Shown piece by piece: positions 31,491 to 42,419 of a stretch of 64,000 bases of DNA. The stretch spans positions 53,542,888 through 53,606,887 of the forward strand of contig OZ020589.1 in assembly GCA_963971535.1 (NCBI GenBank), in the 5' to 3' direction. The position numbers and the translations under genes are program-made. The notes beneath the pieces were generated by a model. The model saw only the letters and a list, made by a program, of their open reading frames with translations. It had not been told where the DNA came from and did no database searches. The stretch comes from Notolepis coatsorum. Its lineage: Eukaryota > Chordata > Actinopteri > Aulopiformes > Paralepididae. Each line of letters opens with the position of its first letter. Positions within the stretch are counted from its first letter, which is position 1.

Positions 31491-32335
31491 GTCACAGAGG
31501 TCTTTATTCAGACCACCACCACCACCACCTAGACCTGTCACAGAGGTCTTTATTCAGACCACCACCACCACCACCTAGACCTGTCACAGAGGTCTTTATT
31601 CAGACCACCACCACCACCACCTAGACCTGTCACAGAGGTCTTTATTCAGACCACCACCACCACCACCTAGACCTGTCGCAGAGGTCTTTATTCACACCAC
31701 CACCACCACCACCTAGACCTGTCACAGAGGTCTTTATTCAGACCACCACCACCACCACCTAGACCTGTCACAGATGTCTTTATTCAGACCACCACCACCA
31801 CCACCTAGACCTGTCGCAGAGGTCTTTATTCAGACCACCACCACCTAGACTTGTCACAGAGGTCTTTATTCAGACCACCACCACCACCTAGACCTGTCAC
31901 AGAGGTCTTTATTCAGACCACCACCACCACCACCTAGACCTGTCGCAGAGGTCTTTATTCAGACCACCACCACCACCACCTAGACCTGTCACAGAGGTCT
32001 TTATTCAGACCACCACCACCACCACCTAGACCTGTCACAGAGGTCTTTATTCAGACCACCACCACCACCACCTAGACCTGTCACAGAGGTCTTTATTCAG
32101 ACCACCACCACCACCACCTAGACCTGTCACAGAGGTCTTTATTCAGACCACCACCACCACCACCACCTAGACCTGTCACAGAGGTCTTTATTCAGACGAC
32201 CACCACCACCACCTAGACCTGTCACAGAGGTCTTTATTCAGACCACCACCACCACCACCTAGACCTGTCACAGAGGTCTTTATTCAGACCACCACCACCA
32301 CCACCTAGACCTGTCACAGAGGTCTTTATTCGGCA
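31490..32335. repeat. CCA-type minisatellite, second phase
   Basis: About 18 copies of a longer unit, roughly 46 bp. It is the first-phase unit with CAGAGGTCTTTATTCAG inserted after CCTGTCA. On the minus strand every unit carries AATAAA, so the array is a row of poly(A) hexamers. The insertion breaks the open frame. Confidence 0.95.
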
Positions 32336-32439
32336 CTCAATGTCTTAGCGGCACACACACAGTGGTTAGTTTTTAACACACACACACACACACGGGAACA
32401 CACAGACACACACCGGAACACACACGCATGCATTGTCTT

Positions 32440-32815
32440 TAGGACCGCCGATGCGATTTTCCTCTGCGCTTAACCCATCCCGTCATCCTTCCCCCCCCAA
32501 GGGCAGCCGGGAGCAGACGAGGGCTGTGACGTGGGCCGCGCCCGGGGACCATCCAAGTGCTCCTGCCCGTCTTCGTCACGGACGCGACAGCGTTAGCCAT
32601 CTGTTGTTGTGCATGTTTTTCCATTGGGTTTATCTTATCGGGGGGGAGGACCCTTGCGAGCACGGGGAGAACATGCAAACCCCACACAGAAAGGCCTGGG
32701 AGATCCCCCACCTGGGTACCTGGCATCGTGGAAACCTGGTCCCCAAGCAGGAATCAAACCCTGGACCTTCTTGCTGTGAGGCGACAGTGTTACCACTACG
32801 CCACCTAGACCTACA
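32440..32815 (-). mobile_element. tRNA-derived SINE, DANA-like
   Basis: Read on the minus strand, it starts near 32815 with GTGGCGTAGTGGTAACACTG (A-box region), then GTCGCCTCACAGCAAGAAGG and GGTCCAGGGTTTGATTCC (B box), followed by CTTTCTGTGTGGGGTTTGCA and TGTTCTCCCCGTG. These body phrases are characteristic of DANA and related fish SINEs. The 3' part is diverged, so the far limit near 32440 is approximate. Short ORFs in it are not genes. Confidence 0.75.
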
Positions 32816-34214
32816 ACCCAGAGCCAGTTTTTGCAAAAGGCTATGACACAATGTTTTGTAGCACTCTGCTTCATGTTGAGTATGTAAGTAAAGCTATATA
32901 AATGATAAACATTTGACATCATTTTAGTTTTTGACATTAGTAATTCATTTTACACATAATTTTACATTTACACTTTTTGGTCAGGTGCCCTCCCCTGACC
33001 AATCAGCTCTCACTTCTCTCTTTAAAAAGAAACACACCAGATGAGTGTTCTGCCGAGCTCTGATTGGTACAAATTGGCAATGAATAGGGAAGTAGCTGCA
33101 CTTCTGTCAAACGGAGCGTGTGTGTGACCGGTGTACATGGTGCTGTGTTGTGTTTCAGTTCTGCAAGGGACAGCCAGGACTCCGCTTTAATAATAATAAA
33201 AATAATAATAATAAATTGGATTTATAGAGAGAAGTGCTTTTCTCAGAATCAAGGACACTTTACAAAGAGAGAGCTATATAAAAGAGAGGGTAAAAAATAT
33301 GAATATATATAGTAACAACAGGAAAAATTTAACTAATACAAATAATAATAAAAAAAAAGGGGGAAGCAAGCTGCTGTCCAATTGGACGAACAGTAACAGA
33401 AAAATAAACAAAAACAACGGGATCGGTAGCTTAAAAGAAAAGAGTCCGGGGGCTTTGTTGAACACGGGTTTATTTCTTTCTCTCAGGCCGTACAAGCAAA
33501 CAAACACACACGGGGTGAGTCAGCAGCGGCGCTCTCAGGCCGCACAACATTTGCCTGTAACGTAAAACATACACTCGGACAGGGTGCTAACTAGCAGCTA
33601 CGTTAGCCAGCGAAATAGCTAGCCAGCAGCTATGTTAGCTAGCCAATGATGGCTATCTCAAAACATATTGACGGTACGATTAGAATGAATCGACCAATAA
33701 TGCATAAACATATTTACAAACAATGTATGAATCTAATACACGGTAAAAGTGGCGATTAATACAGTAACTGTACTAAAAAGAGTGCAAGCTCAGAGATGCG
33801 TACCTGTCTGTCTCATCAACGTGACAAGAGAGGCGGGACGGGGGGGGGGGGGGGGGGGGCCTGGACGATACCAAGATACAGATACAGATGTACAATCATT
33901 AGAATCACAGGAACAATAATAAAACACTGCATAAACCAAAACAACAATGCAGCTATATATCAAGAGGAAATAATATTACGGAATTACATGTAATTAATGT
34001 AAACTAAAATGTCCACTCCCCTACACTATGCCCCCGTTCCCACGCCCAACAAGTAGCACCCTGAACAAAGTGGACATGTATGTAAGTGTAGCGTACGTAG
34101 CGTGTGGTGTGTAGAGATGTGTAATTATAAATACAATGCACTGTGTTACATGGTGTGTGCACTCTGTTGTCTGTGAGAGGGTCTGGTTTAGTTTGGTCTG
34201 ACGTCTCACACCTT
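32816..34214. other. Unassigned spacer with simple repeats
   Basis: Contains an AAT-rich run with a ...GGATTTATAGAGAGAAGTGC block (33188-33275) that resembles the end of a fish interspersed repeat, GCTAGC/GTTAGC-rich sequence at 33580-33650, and a G run of about 20 at 33839-33859. No gene is recognised. Confidence 0.45.
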
Positions 34215-34385
34215 CAGCTGCTGTTATGTTGGTCCTAAGAGGCGTGCGGGCACAGCTGCTGTTATGTTGGTCCTAAGAGGCGTGCGGGCACAGCTGCTGT
34301 TATGTTGGTCCTAAGAGGCGTGCGGGCACAGCTGCTGTTATGTTGGTCCTAAGAGGCGTGCGGGCACAGCTGCTGTTATGTTTCC
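34215..34385. repeat. Minisatellite, 38-bp unit
   Basis: Four full copies and a part copy of a 38-bp unit containing CAGCTGCTGTTATGTTGGTC and GAGGCGTGCGGGCA. The copies are almost identical. Confidence 0.95.
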
Positions 34386-34581
34386 TCTGTCTAGCAGGAA
34401 GGAGGCTGCTCCCTTGCCGTTAAAATGCATTATCGCCGCACTGGGTTTGTCAAGTTATTTGTGAGGGCGGTGCTGCTATATCAATGAGATAAGATGAGAT
34501 AAGATACTATTGTTGTTGACGTTTCCACCAAGCGTACCGAAGTATGAAATCTTGTCCTTAGTGCTACAACAAGCATAATAG

Positions 34582-35658
34582 TAGAGATGTTCCGATACCA
34601 TTTTTTCCTTTCCGATCCGATTCCGATACCTAAGCTTTGGGTATCGGCCGATACCGATACTTATCCGATACCAGTGCATACATAAATTAAAAAAAATATA
34701 TATATATTATATACATTTTTTATAAATATAATTTTTTTTTTTTTTAACAAATACTGTTTTATATATACTGTTTTTTAGTAATAACTAGAAAGTAATGGTA
34801 TTTATTCAACAACAGGTGATTGTATAGATTTGTATTAGTATCATTAATCAATGAGTATGGGGCTTCAGCACTGCAGATATACCCTACTCCAATGATCCAC
34901 ACGGACATTATACGTTGCTGCACTCGCTACCCACTGGCTCTGCAGATATACCCTACTCAGTCTGTCTACAAGGCTCCGTTGAAGTAGCAGAGGATCTGTT
35001 GTGATTTTTGCACAATAAATATTCAACATTCTCTTTTGAGACTCCGCCTCAGACTCTTATCATTTGGCACTAAAAGCTAAACATTGTCGCCGATATGGCT
35101 GTCCGCAACATGTCATTAATTGTGTACGCGACGTGCAATTGTGCAATGACGACGTTACCGTTAGCTAGCATGAGCTACCGGTATATGGGAAGACCATAGA
35201 AGACTGTAACGTTACTGGTGACATTGTGATTTAACTTGGAATACTCCTTTGCCAACTTGCTGTACTTTGCTTGCAGGTCTGCAGCCATTATTGCTGGATT
35301 ATATGAATAGCCCCAACTTTAGCCAAGGTAATGTTAAAGCTAGCTTTCGGTTAGCTGTTCAATGCTAATAACACCAGCCACCAAGCGAACCCATGAGCTC
35401 CCCGTCAACACCGCTCTGTCGGGACGATGACATTTAAGAAAGTATCTGCTGTTAAAATGACAAATGGCATTGACACTTTCATCGATTAAGCACACGTTTG
35501 TTTTATAATGCTTACTCAACAGACCACAGTGTTGTTGATAAATTACGTCATATGGTATCGGAGCGCAACATTAGAGGGTACTCGCCGATACCGATACCAG
35601 CATTTTAGCCAGTATCGGCGGCTTTTCCGATACTGGTATCGGTATCGGAACAACTCTA
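34582..35658. mobile_element. hAT-like element, 1077 bp, 8-bp TSD
   Basis: Left end TAGAGATGTTCCGATACC. Right end in reverse complement TAGAGTTGTTCCGATACC. CATAATAG flanks it at 34574-34581 and 35659-35666, a perfect 8-bp TSD. The arms are built of CCGATACC and TATCGG motifs. The inside has no transposase ORF but shares long stretches with 57880-58440 and 59460-60180 (for example GTAATAACTAGAAAGTAATG and GGAATACTCCTTTGCCAACT), so those blocks derive from a related element. Confidence 0.9.
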
Positions 35659-35874
35659 CATAATAGTAATTACAATTATAATCTACCTTGGTTTGGGCCT
35701 CAGATCATTGATTGATTTCCACACAGAGTCTAATAACAGCATGGCTTCCCGGTACAATCTTTAGCTATACATTGAAAACGTTGTACATCGCAAGCGTTCA
35801 TAACGTTAGCTTGGCTAATGTACGTTGCTAATGTCAACGTTGCTAGCTAGCTAACGCGTTAGCTTGTAGTTTGC

Positions 35875-36325
35875 TGTATGCACGCAGCAGTGTGAGCTGT
35901 GTGGGAGAGACAGACATACAGACCAACCCTGTTCCATGCTGTAGCAGTGTGAGCTGTGTGGGAGAGACAGACATACAGACCAACCCTGTTCCTGTAGCAG
36001 TGTGAGCTGTGTGGGAGAGACAGACATACAGACCAACCCTGTTCCTGTAGCAGTGTGAGCTGTGTGGGAGAGACAGACATACAGACCAACCCTGTTCCTG
36101 TAGCAGTGTGAGCTGTGTGGGAGAGACAGACATACAGACCAACCCTGTTCCTGTAGCAGTGTGAGCTGTGTGGGAGAGACAGACATACAGACCAACCCTG
36201 TTCCATGCTGCAGCAGTGTGAGCTGTGTGGGAGAGACAGACATACAGACCAACCCTGTTCCATGCTGTAGCAGTGTGAGCTGTGTGGGAGAGACAGACAT
36301 ACAGACCAACCATGTTCCATGCTGT
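35875..36325. repeat. Minisatellite, 50/57-bp unit
   Basis: Eight to nine copies of a unit with AGCAGTGTGAGCTGTGTGGG and CATACAGACCAACCCTGTTC. Units are 50 bp, or 57 bp when ATGCTGT is present. The longer form occurs only toward the two ends of the array. Confidence 0.95.
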
Positions 36326-36450
36326 AACAAGTCAATAGGGACAGAGCACAGGTCATTGGGTAACTCTGTCAACCTTCCACCAAGTTTGAGCAAAATCTGA
36401 TAAGGAATGCTCAAGTTACTGTGGTTATGGACAGGAAGACACACACGTAC

Positions 36451-36451
<1 letters not shown>

Positions 36452-36500
<49 letters not shown>
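36452..36500. repeat. (CA)n dinucleotide repeat
   Basis: About 24 uninterrupted CA units. Confidence 0.95.
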
Positions 36501-36501
<1 letters not shown>

Positions 36502-36502
36502 C

Positions 36503-36872
36503 GACACAAGTGATTATAATACCCCCTTGTGCCATCTTGGTCCTTAGCCATTATCTCTGCAGATGATCTTCAAAAGATTTGAAACAAATTCAATAGTGCA
36601 AGTCCTTGGATGACTGTCAAACTATCCATTACGTTTGAGCCAAATCAGATAAGAAGTGCTGTTGTCACATGGGTTTATGCTTTAATAAGTAGGTCAGCGC
36701 AGATGGTACGAAACATTTTAATAAGCCTTTAATATGCAGGGTTAGTATCCATCCTGTTTTCACATTTAGTCTACGTGCTAATGACGATTTTATGAACACT
36801 TTGTATGTCTGGTCCCCGGGCAACAACAGCTGACCCAGACCCTGACCCTGACCCCTCCCTCTGCCCTCACTA
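36503..36872. other. Possible intron-like sequence before the candidate exon
   Basis: Unique-looking A/T-rich DNA that turns C/T-rich (CTGACCCCTCCCTCTGCCCT) just before 36871. That is compatible with the 3' end of an intron. No other gene signal is seen. Confidence 0.35.
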
Positions 36873-37061
36873 GAGACGACGGGAGTCTCTGCCCGGGGGG
36901 CAGTATGCGGTGCGCCGGCGCTGCTCCGGCCCCATGCAGCTGCCGCCGCTGTCCAGGCGCCACTCCAGCCAGGACCCCCGGAGACCCCCGCCCTCCCGGG
37001 ACCACCAGGCCGACCTGGATGCCATCTACAGCCGGGCCCTGGAGGCCCCCGAGCACCACCG
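36873..37061 (+). CDS. Candidate coding exon of an unrecognised host gene
   Basis: A 189-bp GC-rich block. Upstream lies a pyrimidine tract ending CCCTCACTAG (acceptor AG at 36871-36872), and downstream CGGTCAGCC (donor GT at 37062-37063). With the first base completing a split codon, one frame is open throughout and reads DDGSLCPGGQYAVRRR, then LPPLSRRHSSQD, then DLDAIYSRALEAPEHH. The mix of basic, Ser/Pro and amphipathic stretches looks like protein, unlike the repeat-derived ORFs nearby. I do not recognise the family. No neighbouring exon was found, and the donor is weak. It could be an isolated exon of a long-intron gene, a duplicated exon fragment or chance. Confidence 0.4.
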
Positions 37062-37065
37062 GTCA

Positions 37066-37066
37066 G

Positions 37067-37148
<82 letters not shown>
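37066..37148. repeat. (AC)n dinucleotide repeat
   Basis: About 41 uninterrupted AC units, starting five bases after the candidate splice donor. Confidence 0.97.
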
Positions 37149-37150
<2 letters not shown>

Positions 37151-37629
37151 TCAGGACGGACGCCAGGTTCCCGGAGGACTGAGGATCTAATTGATCAAAT
37201 CACTTTTAGGTCTTTAGTCAAGTCAAGTCAAGTCAAGAGTTTTATTTGTCACGGCATACAAGTATACAATGAAATGCGGGTGGTCTTGCCCGCAACGATG
37301 TGCAATACAGTGGTACAACATATAATAGAATCCAATAGACAACATTGTGCAATAAACAGGTAACATAGTGGGACATCACGGTATTTGTACATAAGTTATT
37401 TACAGAGCATGGAGGACATGCTAGGTCCCTTGGTAGTGCAATACACTGTTACTGTTACTATACTATTTTTAAAGTGACCTTTCTTTGTGGCCATAAGTGT
37501 GGGTGTGTGCAGCATGAGTGTGTGCTTGCTCATGTTAAAGTGGCTGCTAGTGTGCGAGCGTGTACAGCGTGTGTGTCGTGTGTGTGCTAATGTGTGCTTG
37601 TGTGTGTAGGGTTCAGTGTTCTGTGACCC

Positions 37630-38651
37630 TCAGTGTTCATTGTTCAAGGCTCTGATGGCCTGGGGGAAGAAGCTGAGCCGAAGCCTCTCTGTCCTAGTTG
37701 CTGGTGTTCGCAGGCGTCTGCCTGACCTCAGCAGCTTGAACAGGCTGTTGTTGGGGTGGTGAGGGTCTTTCATTATCCTGCAGGCTCTGGATTTGCACCT
37801 CTTGTATAGAACCTGCAGGGGAGGTAGTGCAATACCCGTGGTACGCTCGGCAGAGCGCACCACTCTCTGTAGGGCCTTCTTGTCCTGTGCCGTGCTGTTG
37901 CCATACCAGGCAGTGATGTTTCCAGTCAAGATGCTCTCTACAGCTCCGGAGTAGAAGGACTGGAGTATCTTCCCAGATACTCTGAACTTCCTTAACTGTC
38001 TCAGGTGGTAGAGGCGCCGCTTCGCCTTTTTTACAACTGAGTCTATGTGTGTTGACCATGTCAGATCCTCTGAGATGTGGACCCCCAGGTACTTAAAGCT
38101 GCTCACCCTGTCCACGGTGGCCCCGTTTATCCTCAGTGGTGTGTGTGTCTCCTGCTGTCCTCTCCTATAATCCACGATCAGCTCCTTGGTTTTACCAATG
38201 TTCAGGAGCAGGCTGTTGTCCTGGCACCAGCGTTCCAGTACCTCAACCTCCTCCCGGTAGGCCTTCTCGTTGTTGTCCGAGATCAGCCCCACCACCACCG
38301 TGTCGTCTGCGAACTTCACTATGGAGTTGGAGCTGAACTTGGCCACACAGTCGTGTGTGTATAGTGAGTACAGCAGGGGGCTCAGAACACAGCCCTGGGG
38401 GGACCCGATGCTCAGGGTGATGGTGTTGGAGGTCTGACCCCCCACCCTGACCGCCTGGGGTCTTTCACTCAGAAAGTCCAGTACCCAGGCGCTCAGAGCG
38501 GAGCTCAGACCCAGCTCGATCAGCTTGTCCACCAGTCTGGTGGGGACTATGGTGTTGAACGCTGAGCTGTAGTCAATGAACAACAGTCTCACATAGCCCC
38601 CCTTCTGACGGTCCAGGTGAGAGAGGGTGCTGTGCAGTACTTGGGAGACCG
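37630..38651 (-). pseudogene. LINE reverse transcriptase, catalytic palm to C-terminus
   Basis: The open part (320 codons from 38592) starts just before FIDYSSAFNTI (RT motif A, catalytic Asp). GSPQGCVLSPLLYSLY and KFADDTVVV (motif C, FADD) follow, with downstream FKYLGVHISEDLTW, NITAWYGNSTAQ and FFPQAIRALNNEH. The catalytic residues are intact. Compared with copy 2 one Asn codon is missing in VLY-KRCKSR. The N-terminal RT part lies beyond the inserted transposon at 39937-40345. Confidence 0.88.
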
Positions 38652-39262
38652 CAGGGCTGTACAGTGCGATGATATGATCGCAAATTGCCCCCTAATTTGG
38701 TCCGTGCGAGTTTAAAATAATATCTGGGGGCAAGCTTGCGAGTGGTGATTTCAACCCTTCATTCGCATTTCACTCCTAAATTAATCCATACAAATTGTAG
38801 TAAAACATTAGCCTACAACCAGGGCTGTACAGTGCAATATAATGTTGCGGTTGTAATTTCATTAGACAGACCAGCGCGGACCTTTAATAACATGCAATTT
38901 AATTGACACGAGCAATGAGCTAACGGTAGCTGCTAACCAAGGTATCTATTAGGATTATGCTAAGCTAACTAGCGATCTCTGCTAACCCTGGAAAACGGTC
39001 AAAGCGGACTCCACAAGACTAGTTCCATTCGTGAGGAAAGGGGGTGGGTTATATTGACAACGCTTGACAACAGAAGTTTAAACATAACTTCATATTTATT
39101 GGTTATTCATTTCTGTATATCATTCAATTTCCATCTCAGTGTGTCTCCATCTCCATCTCTTCCTGTTTACATTCAAGTGTGACGTCATCACCTACGGCAG
39201 CTTAGGCGATCAAAACGCGAACCTAGAACAAAACCCGAAGGGGGGGGCTGGCTCTCTTGTTC

Positions 39263-39313
39263 GTTCTCGCCCCCCCCCCCCCCCCTCTCTCTCTCTCTCT
39301 CGCTCTCTCTCTA
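39263..39313. repeat. C run followed by (CT)n
   Basis: A run of about 17 C, then CT repeats with one CG interruption. It lies inside the hAT-like element. Confidence 0.9.
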
Positions 39314-39462
39314 CATTCAATGATTTAATGTAGCCAAATGTTACACACAGTATAAATACTAACTGGATAGTTAATGATATAAACATTTAATTTCATTATC
39401 TGAAATATTCTAAAATCATTAAGTCTGTGTGATTATTATTTTCTCACAGTAGTGTGTGTGTG

Positions 39463-39501
<39 letters not shown>
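39463..39501. repeat. (TA)n dinucleotide repeat
   Basis: About 19 TA units inside the hAT-like element, followed by TGTGTGTG. Confidence 0.95.
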
Positions 39502-39512
<11 letters not shown>

Positions 39513-39936
39513 TTGGCTAAAGTGGATAGAAAACACAGTACTGTGTAAAAGGCACCCAAGAGTTTTTATATAAATTGTCTTAGATGTAAATAATTTTTTT
39601 TATTAGTGTGTCAGTAGACTACTCTTAGTACATTTTCATTAAATTATTTTTTAAAGCATCTTCATGGTTTAATAATGCAAACATATGTTGCAGGGACTTA
39701 TTATAATCATCATATTGGCGTGACTGTATGCATCAAAGGGTTAAATCAAGCATTTTTAAGTGCTTTAGAGGAAATGTCAAAATATCGCGATATCATTTAG
39801 AGGCCATATCGCCCAGCCCTACTATAATGGTAAAATAGTTATTTAAAAATGTGCCCCTAACAAATATCCTTTGCCCCTAAATTTCTCATTTAGGGGCAAG
39901 TGTGCCCCTAGTGAAAAAGCTTAGCGTACAGCCCTG

Positions 39937-40345
39937 GACCGCATCGTCAGTGGACCTGTTTGGCCTGTATGCAAATTGCATATGGTCCATATCGCTGGGG
40001 AGGGAGGCACAAATGTGATCCTTGACCAGCCTCTCGAAACATTTCATGGCCACAGAGGTGAGTGCCACCGGTCTGTAGTCATTGAGACCTGCTGGGGAGG
40101 GTTTCTTTGGTACCGGGATAATGGTAGACATCTTGAAGCAGGCAGGGACCACTGACTCCTTCAGGGATCGATTAAATATGGTGGTGAACACAGGGGCTAG
40201 CTGGTTGGCACAGGACTTAAGTATGTGTCCTGTTATTCCATCTGGGCCAGCCGCCTTCCTGGTGTTCACCTGCATAAATGCTCTTCTCACACTGTGTACC
40301 GTCAATGAGAGAGCGTCCCCGCCCCCCCGCGGATGGGGATTTAAC
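39937..40345 (-). pseudogene. LINE reverse transcriptase, N-terminal part
   Basis: About 135 codons on the minus strand with FMQVNTRKAAGPDGITG, FKMSTIIPVPKKPSP, NDYRPVALTSVAMKC and QFAYRPNRSTDDAV, i.e. the fingers region before motif A. It is separated from the palm by the transposon at 38652-39936. The same blocks are contiguous in LINE copy 2. Confidence 0.88.
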
Positions 40346-40464
40346 AATGGTAGTTTAACAAAATGTTTATTGACTGATTAAAGAATAAATGCTGCAAAAA
40401 TAGACGGTTCACAAGTTATAGAGAATAGAGCCACCCGTATGTCTCGCGCCCACAGACCCATACC

Positions 40465-40660
40465 AGTTCTATTTCGTAATGGATCTCGCTCAGCATCACA
40501 CTTGCACTGTACTTCACTTTGTGCACGAGCACTGAATAAAAAATTCCACCATGTACCTTTACATCCCAACATTCGTCTGGCCACACCCCCATCCGCCTAC
40601 CTTCATAAGCAGGTGTGTGGTCACCTACTCGCCTCCTTCTTCACTTTCACCACAAGGAAG
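40465..40660 (+). repeat. Left inverted terminal repeat of the gag-only DIRS element
   Basis: Runs from AGTTCTATTTCGTAATGG through CAAGTGCAGTG-type sequence to TTCACTTTCACCACAAGG. Inverted, it matches 45370-45550. Its outer 40 bases pair with 45251-45291. Confidence 0.88.
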
Positions 40661-40777
40661 TGCCTTCGGTAGATCCCCACTTGACGAGGTTGCTAGTTGA
40701 AGAAAGTTGAGACGTGTTTACATTGTGCTTATTTTTTTCTTCTCTCATAAGTATTCGATAGAAAAATCTAAGTCATA

Positions 40778-42419
40778 ATGTCTACTTCGGAGAGTCGCAG
40801 AGCCACTCTTCACCAGCGGTTTTCCATTCCCGCCTCCGTCGTGCGTTCTGGTGCGGGGCTGTTGCCTCTCTCGTGGTTGACAGCCACGCCCGGTAGGCGT
40901 CCGATGGGTAGTTTGCCTCCCCGAGGAGCCGGTGCACCGGTGCTGTCGTCTCTGCGATGGCCTGGTCCTGGCTCTGGTTCCTCTGTTTCCGGGGAATCGT
41001 CCGCTGTTGAGCGGCCGGTTCCTTTGGTTCCGGAGGATTTGAGACGCAAACTTTTTGCGTCTGCTCGCTCCCGTCGCAAGATGGTGGCTTGCAGACGCGA
41101 ACGGCCTGGGTTTGGTGAATTGCTGGAGCCCAGCGAGGATGCGTTGGTCTCTAACTGCCCGATGGAGACAGAGGATTGCATGGTAGAGGCAGACGGGTTC
41201 TTGTTTAAAGGCCCAGTAGAGACGAGTATCCCACCCGTCCAGATAACACTGGAGGGGGGTGAAATGTCTCCTTGGGGCGCCTTGTTCGAGGATGTCGGGG
41301 AAGACCCTCGGCCTCATCGGCAGGATGCCCTACTATCAGCCACATCAGACTGTGGCTCCTTGACCAGTCGAAGCCTGCTGCATGTGAGGGATGTGGGCTC
41401 AGTGGAGGAAAGTCTGCAGGGGGAACTGCAGGCTTTGTTTCCCGAGCTTATGGCGGTGGCGGCCGCTGCAAACGGCGTGCCGCTGCCGCAGCCACTGCCT
41501 GCTCCTGTCCCTGATGATTTAATAGGTCATCTCTGGCAACATCGCCCGGTGAGAGGGGTGGACGTTGTCTACCCATTTTTCCCCTCAATGGGGGCCTATG
41601 TTCATCGGGGCCAGGTGGTATCCCACATCATGGGCCTCACCCCCGCCTACGTACCGGTTACGCGGGTGGTGGGTTTGGTCGACGGTATGAGAGAGGGCAT
41701 GCCACGGCTTGATAGGCCGATGGCCGCGCTCCTCTGTCCGGAAGTGGTGTGGGAGCCGTTATGCAAGCCGGTTCTTCAAGGAAAATCGGCTAGGCGGTTG
41801 GCGTACTGGAGCGACCAGTCATTCATCGCCGGAACACAATCTGGCAAGATTCATGTCCGGGATATTGACGGGCGGCATGGAGCTGAGTGATGAACAACAT
41901 GACCAGCTCACCCAGGCGGCAGGAGCTATCCTGCATCTGACTCAGCTGCAGGCCATAGCCGCTGGGAAAATGCGCGCCCTGGCGACTCTGAACCAGCGCC
42001 ACCTTTGGCTGGAGCAGGCCCGTGTACCGGAGAAGAAGAGAGGTCCTCTTCTAACGGCCACCCTCTCCGATGCTGGACTGTTCGGGAAGGCCCTGCAATT
42101 GATGACCTCAACGTGCAGAGAAATGGCAGAGGAGCGATCCGTGCTCCAACCCCATTTTCCTCCTCCCGACATCGCCGGTGGAGTCAGACGGCTTCCACGT
42201 CGTCGAGCTTCCTCCTTCGTGGCTGCTACTGCCTCCACCGCCACTGCTGGCCCATCGAAGAAGGCCAGAAGGAGAGACGGCGCCGCTGCTGCAGCCGGCC
42301 CATCTGCGCCTGGAGGAGACGGTAGGGACCGACGTGACCAGCCACCGATTGTCTACCGTCCCTCCGGGGGTTCCCGGGGTGGCAAATCCCGAGCGGCTCG
42401 AGGCAGCAGGCGCCGCTAG
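40778..42419 (+). pseudogene. DIRS gag-like gene with a frameshift
   Basis: The first frame is open from ATG 40778 to 41890 (370 codons; MSTSESRR start, Ser/Pro/Arg-rich, then VVGLVDGMREGMPRLDRP and AALLCPEVV). Similarity then passes to another frame (open 41709-42419), which carries LTQLQAIAAGKMRAL, LNQRHLWLEQARVPEKKRG and an Arg/Ser/Ala/Gly-rich basic C-terminus. The shift lies around 41780-41880. HLWLEQ followed by a charged stretch is the typical gag block before RT in DIRS elements, and the second DIRS copy has the same block at 54685. An AATAAA lies at 42499. A programmed shift cannot be excluded but a mutation is simpler. Confidence 0.7.

Larger units (their letters stand above)
38652..39936. 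mobile_element. hAT-like element inserted in LINE copy 1
   Basis: Both ends read CAGGGCTGTAC inward. The LINE reads GGGAGACCG before it and GACCGCATCG after it, so GACCG(C) is duplicated. An 8-bp TSD with one lost base (GAGACCGC / GGACCGC) is the likely original. LINE copy 2 shows the uninterrupted site at 47893-47905. Inside are a second CAGGGCTGTACAGTGC at 38820, C-run/CT and TA repeats, and a CATATCGCCCAGCCCTA end near 39805, so smaller insertions may be nested in it. No transposase is seen. Confidence 0.8.
37213..40345 (-). mobile_element. LINE copy 1, L2/CR1 group, split by a hAT-like element
   Basis: On the minus strand, RT coding sequence (40347 to about 39937, then 38651 to 37630) is followed by a 3' UTR ending in AGTTTTATTTGTCACGG on the plus side and a tail of GTCAA repeats at 37217-37240. 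Copy 2 at 46456-49470 has the same 3' UTR and the same tail. The 5' part is missing beyond about 40345. The insertion at 38652-39936 splits the RT. Confidence 0.9.

Noticed and set aside
30434-31541. Gly/Leu/Thr-rich, Trp/Ser/Asp/Arg-rich and Pro/Arg-rich ORFs, the last looking like an SH3-ligand protein
   Set aside because: Triplet-stepped CCA minisatellite plus GA repeat. Both strands and several frames are open and there are no exon borders.
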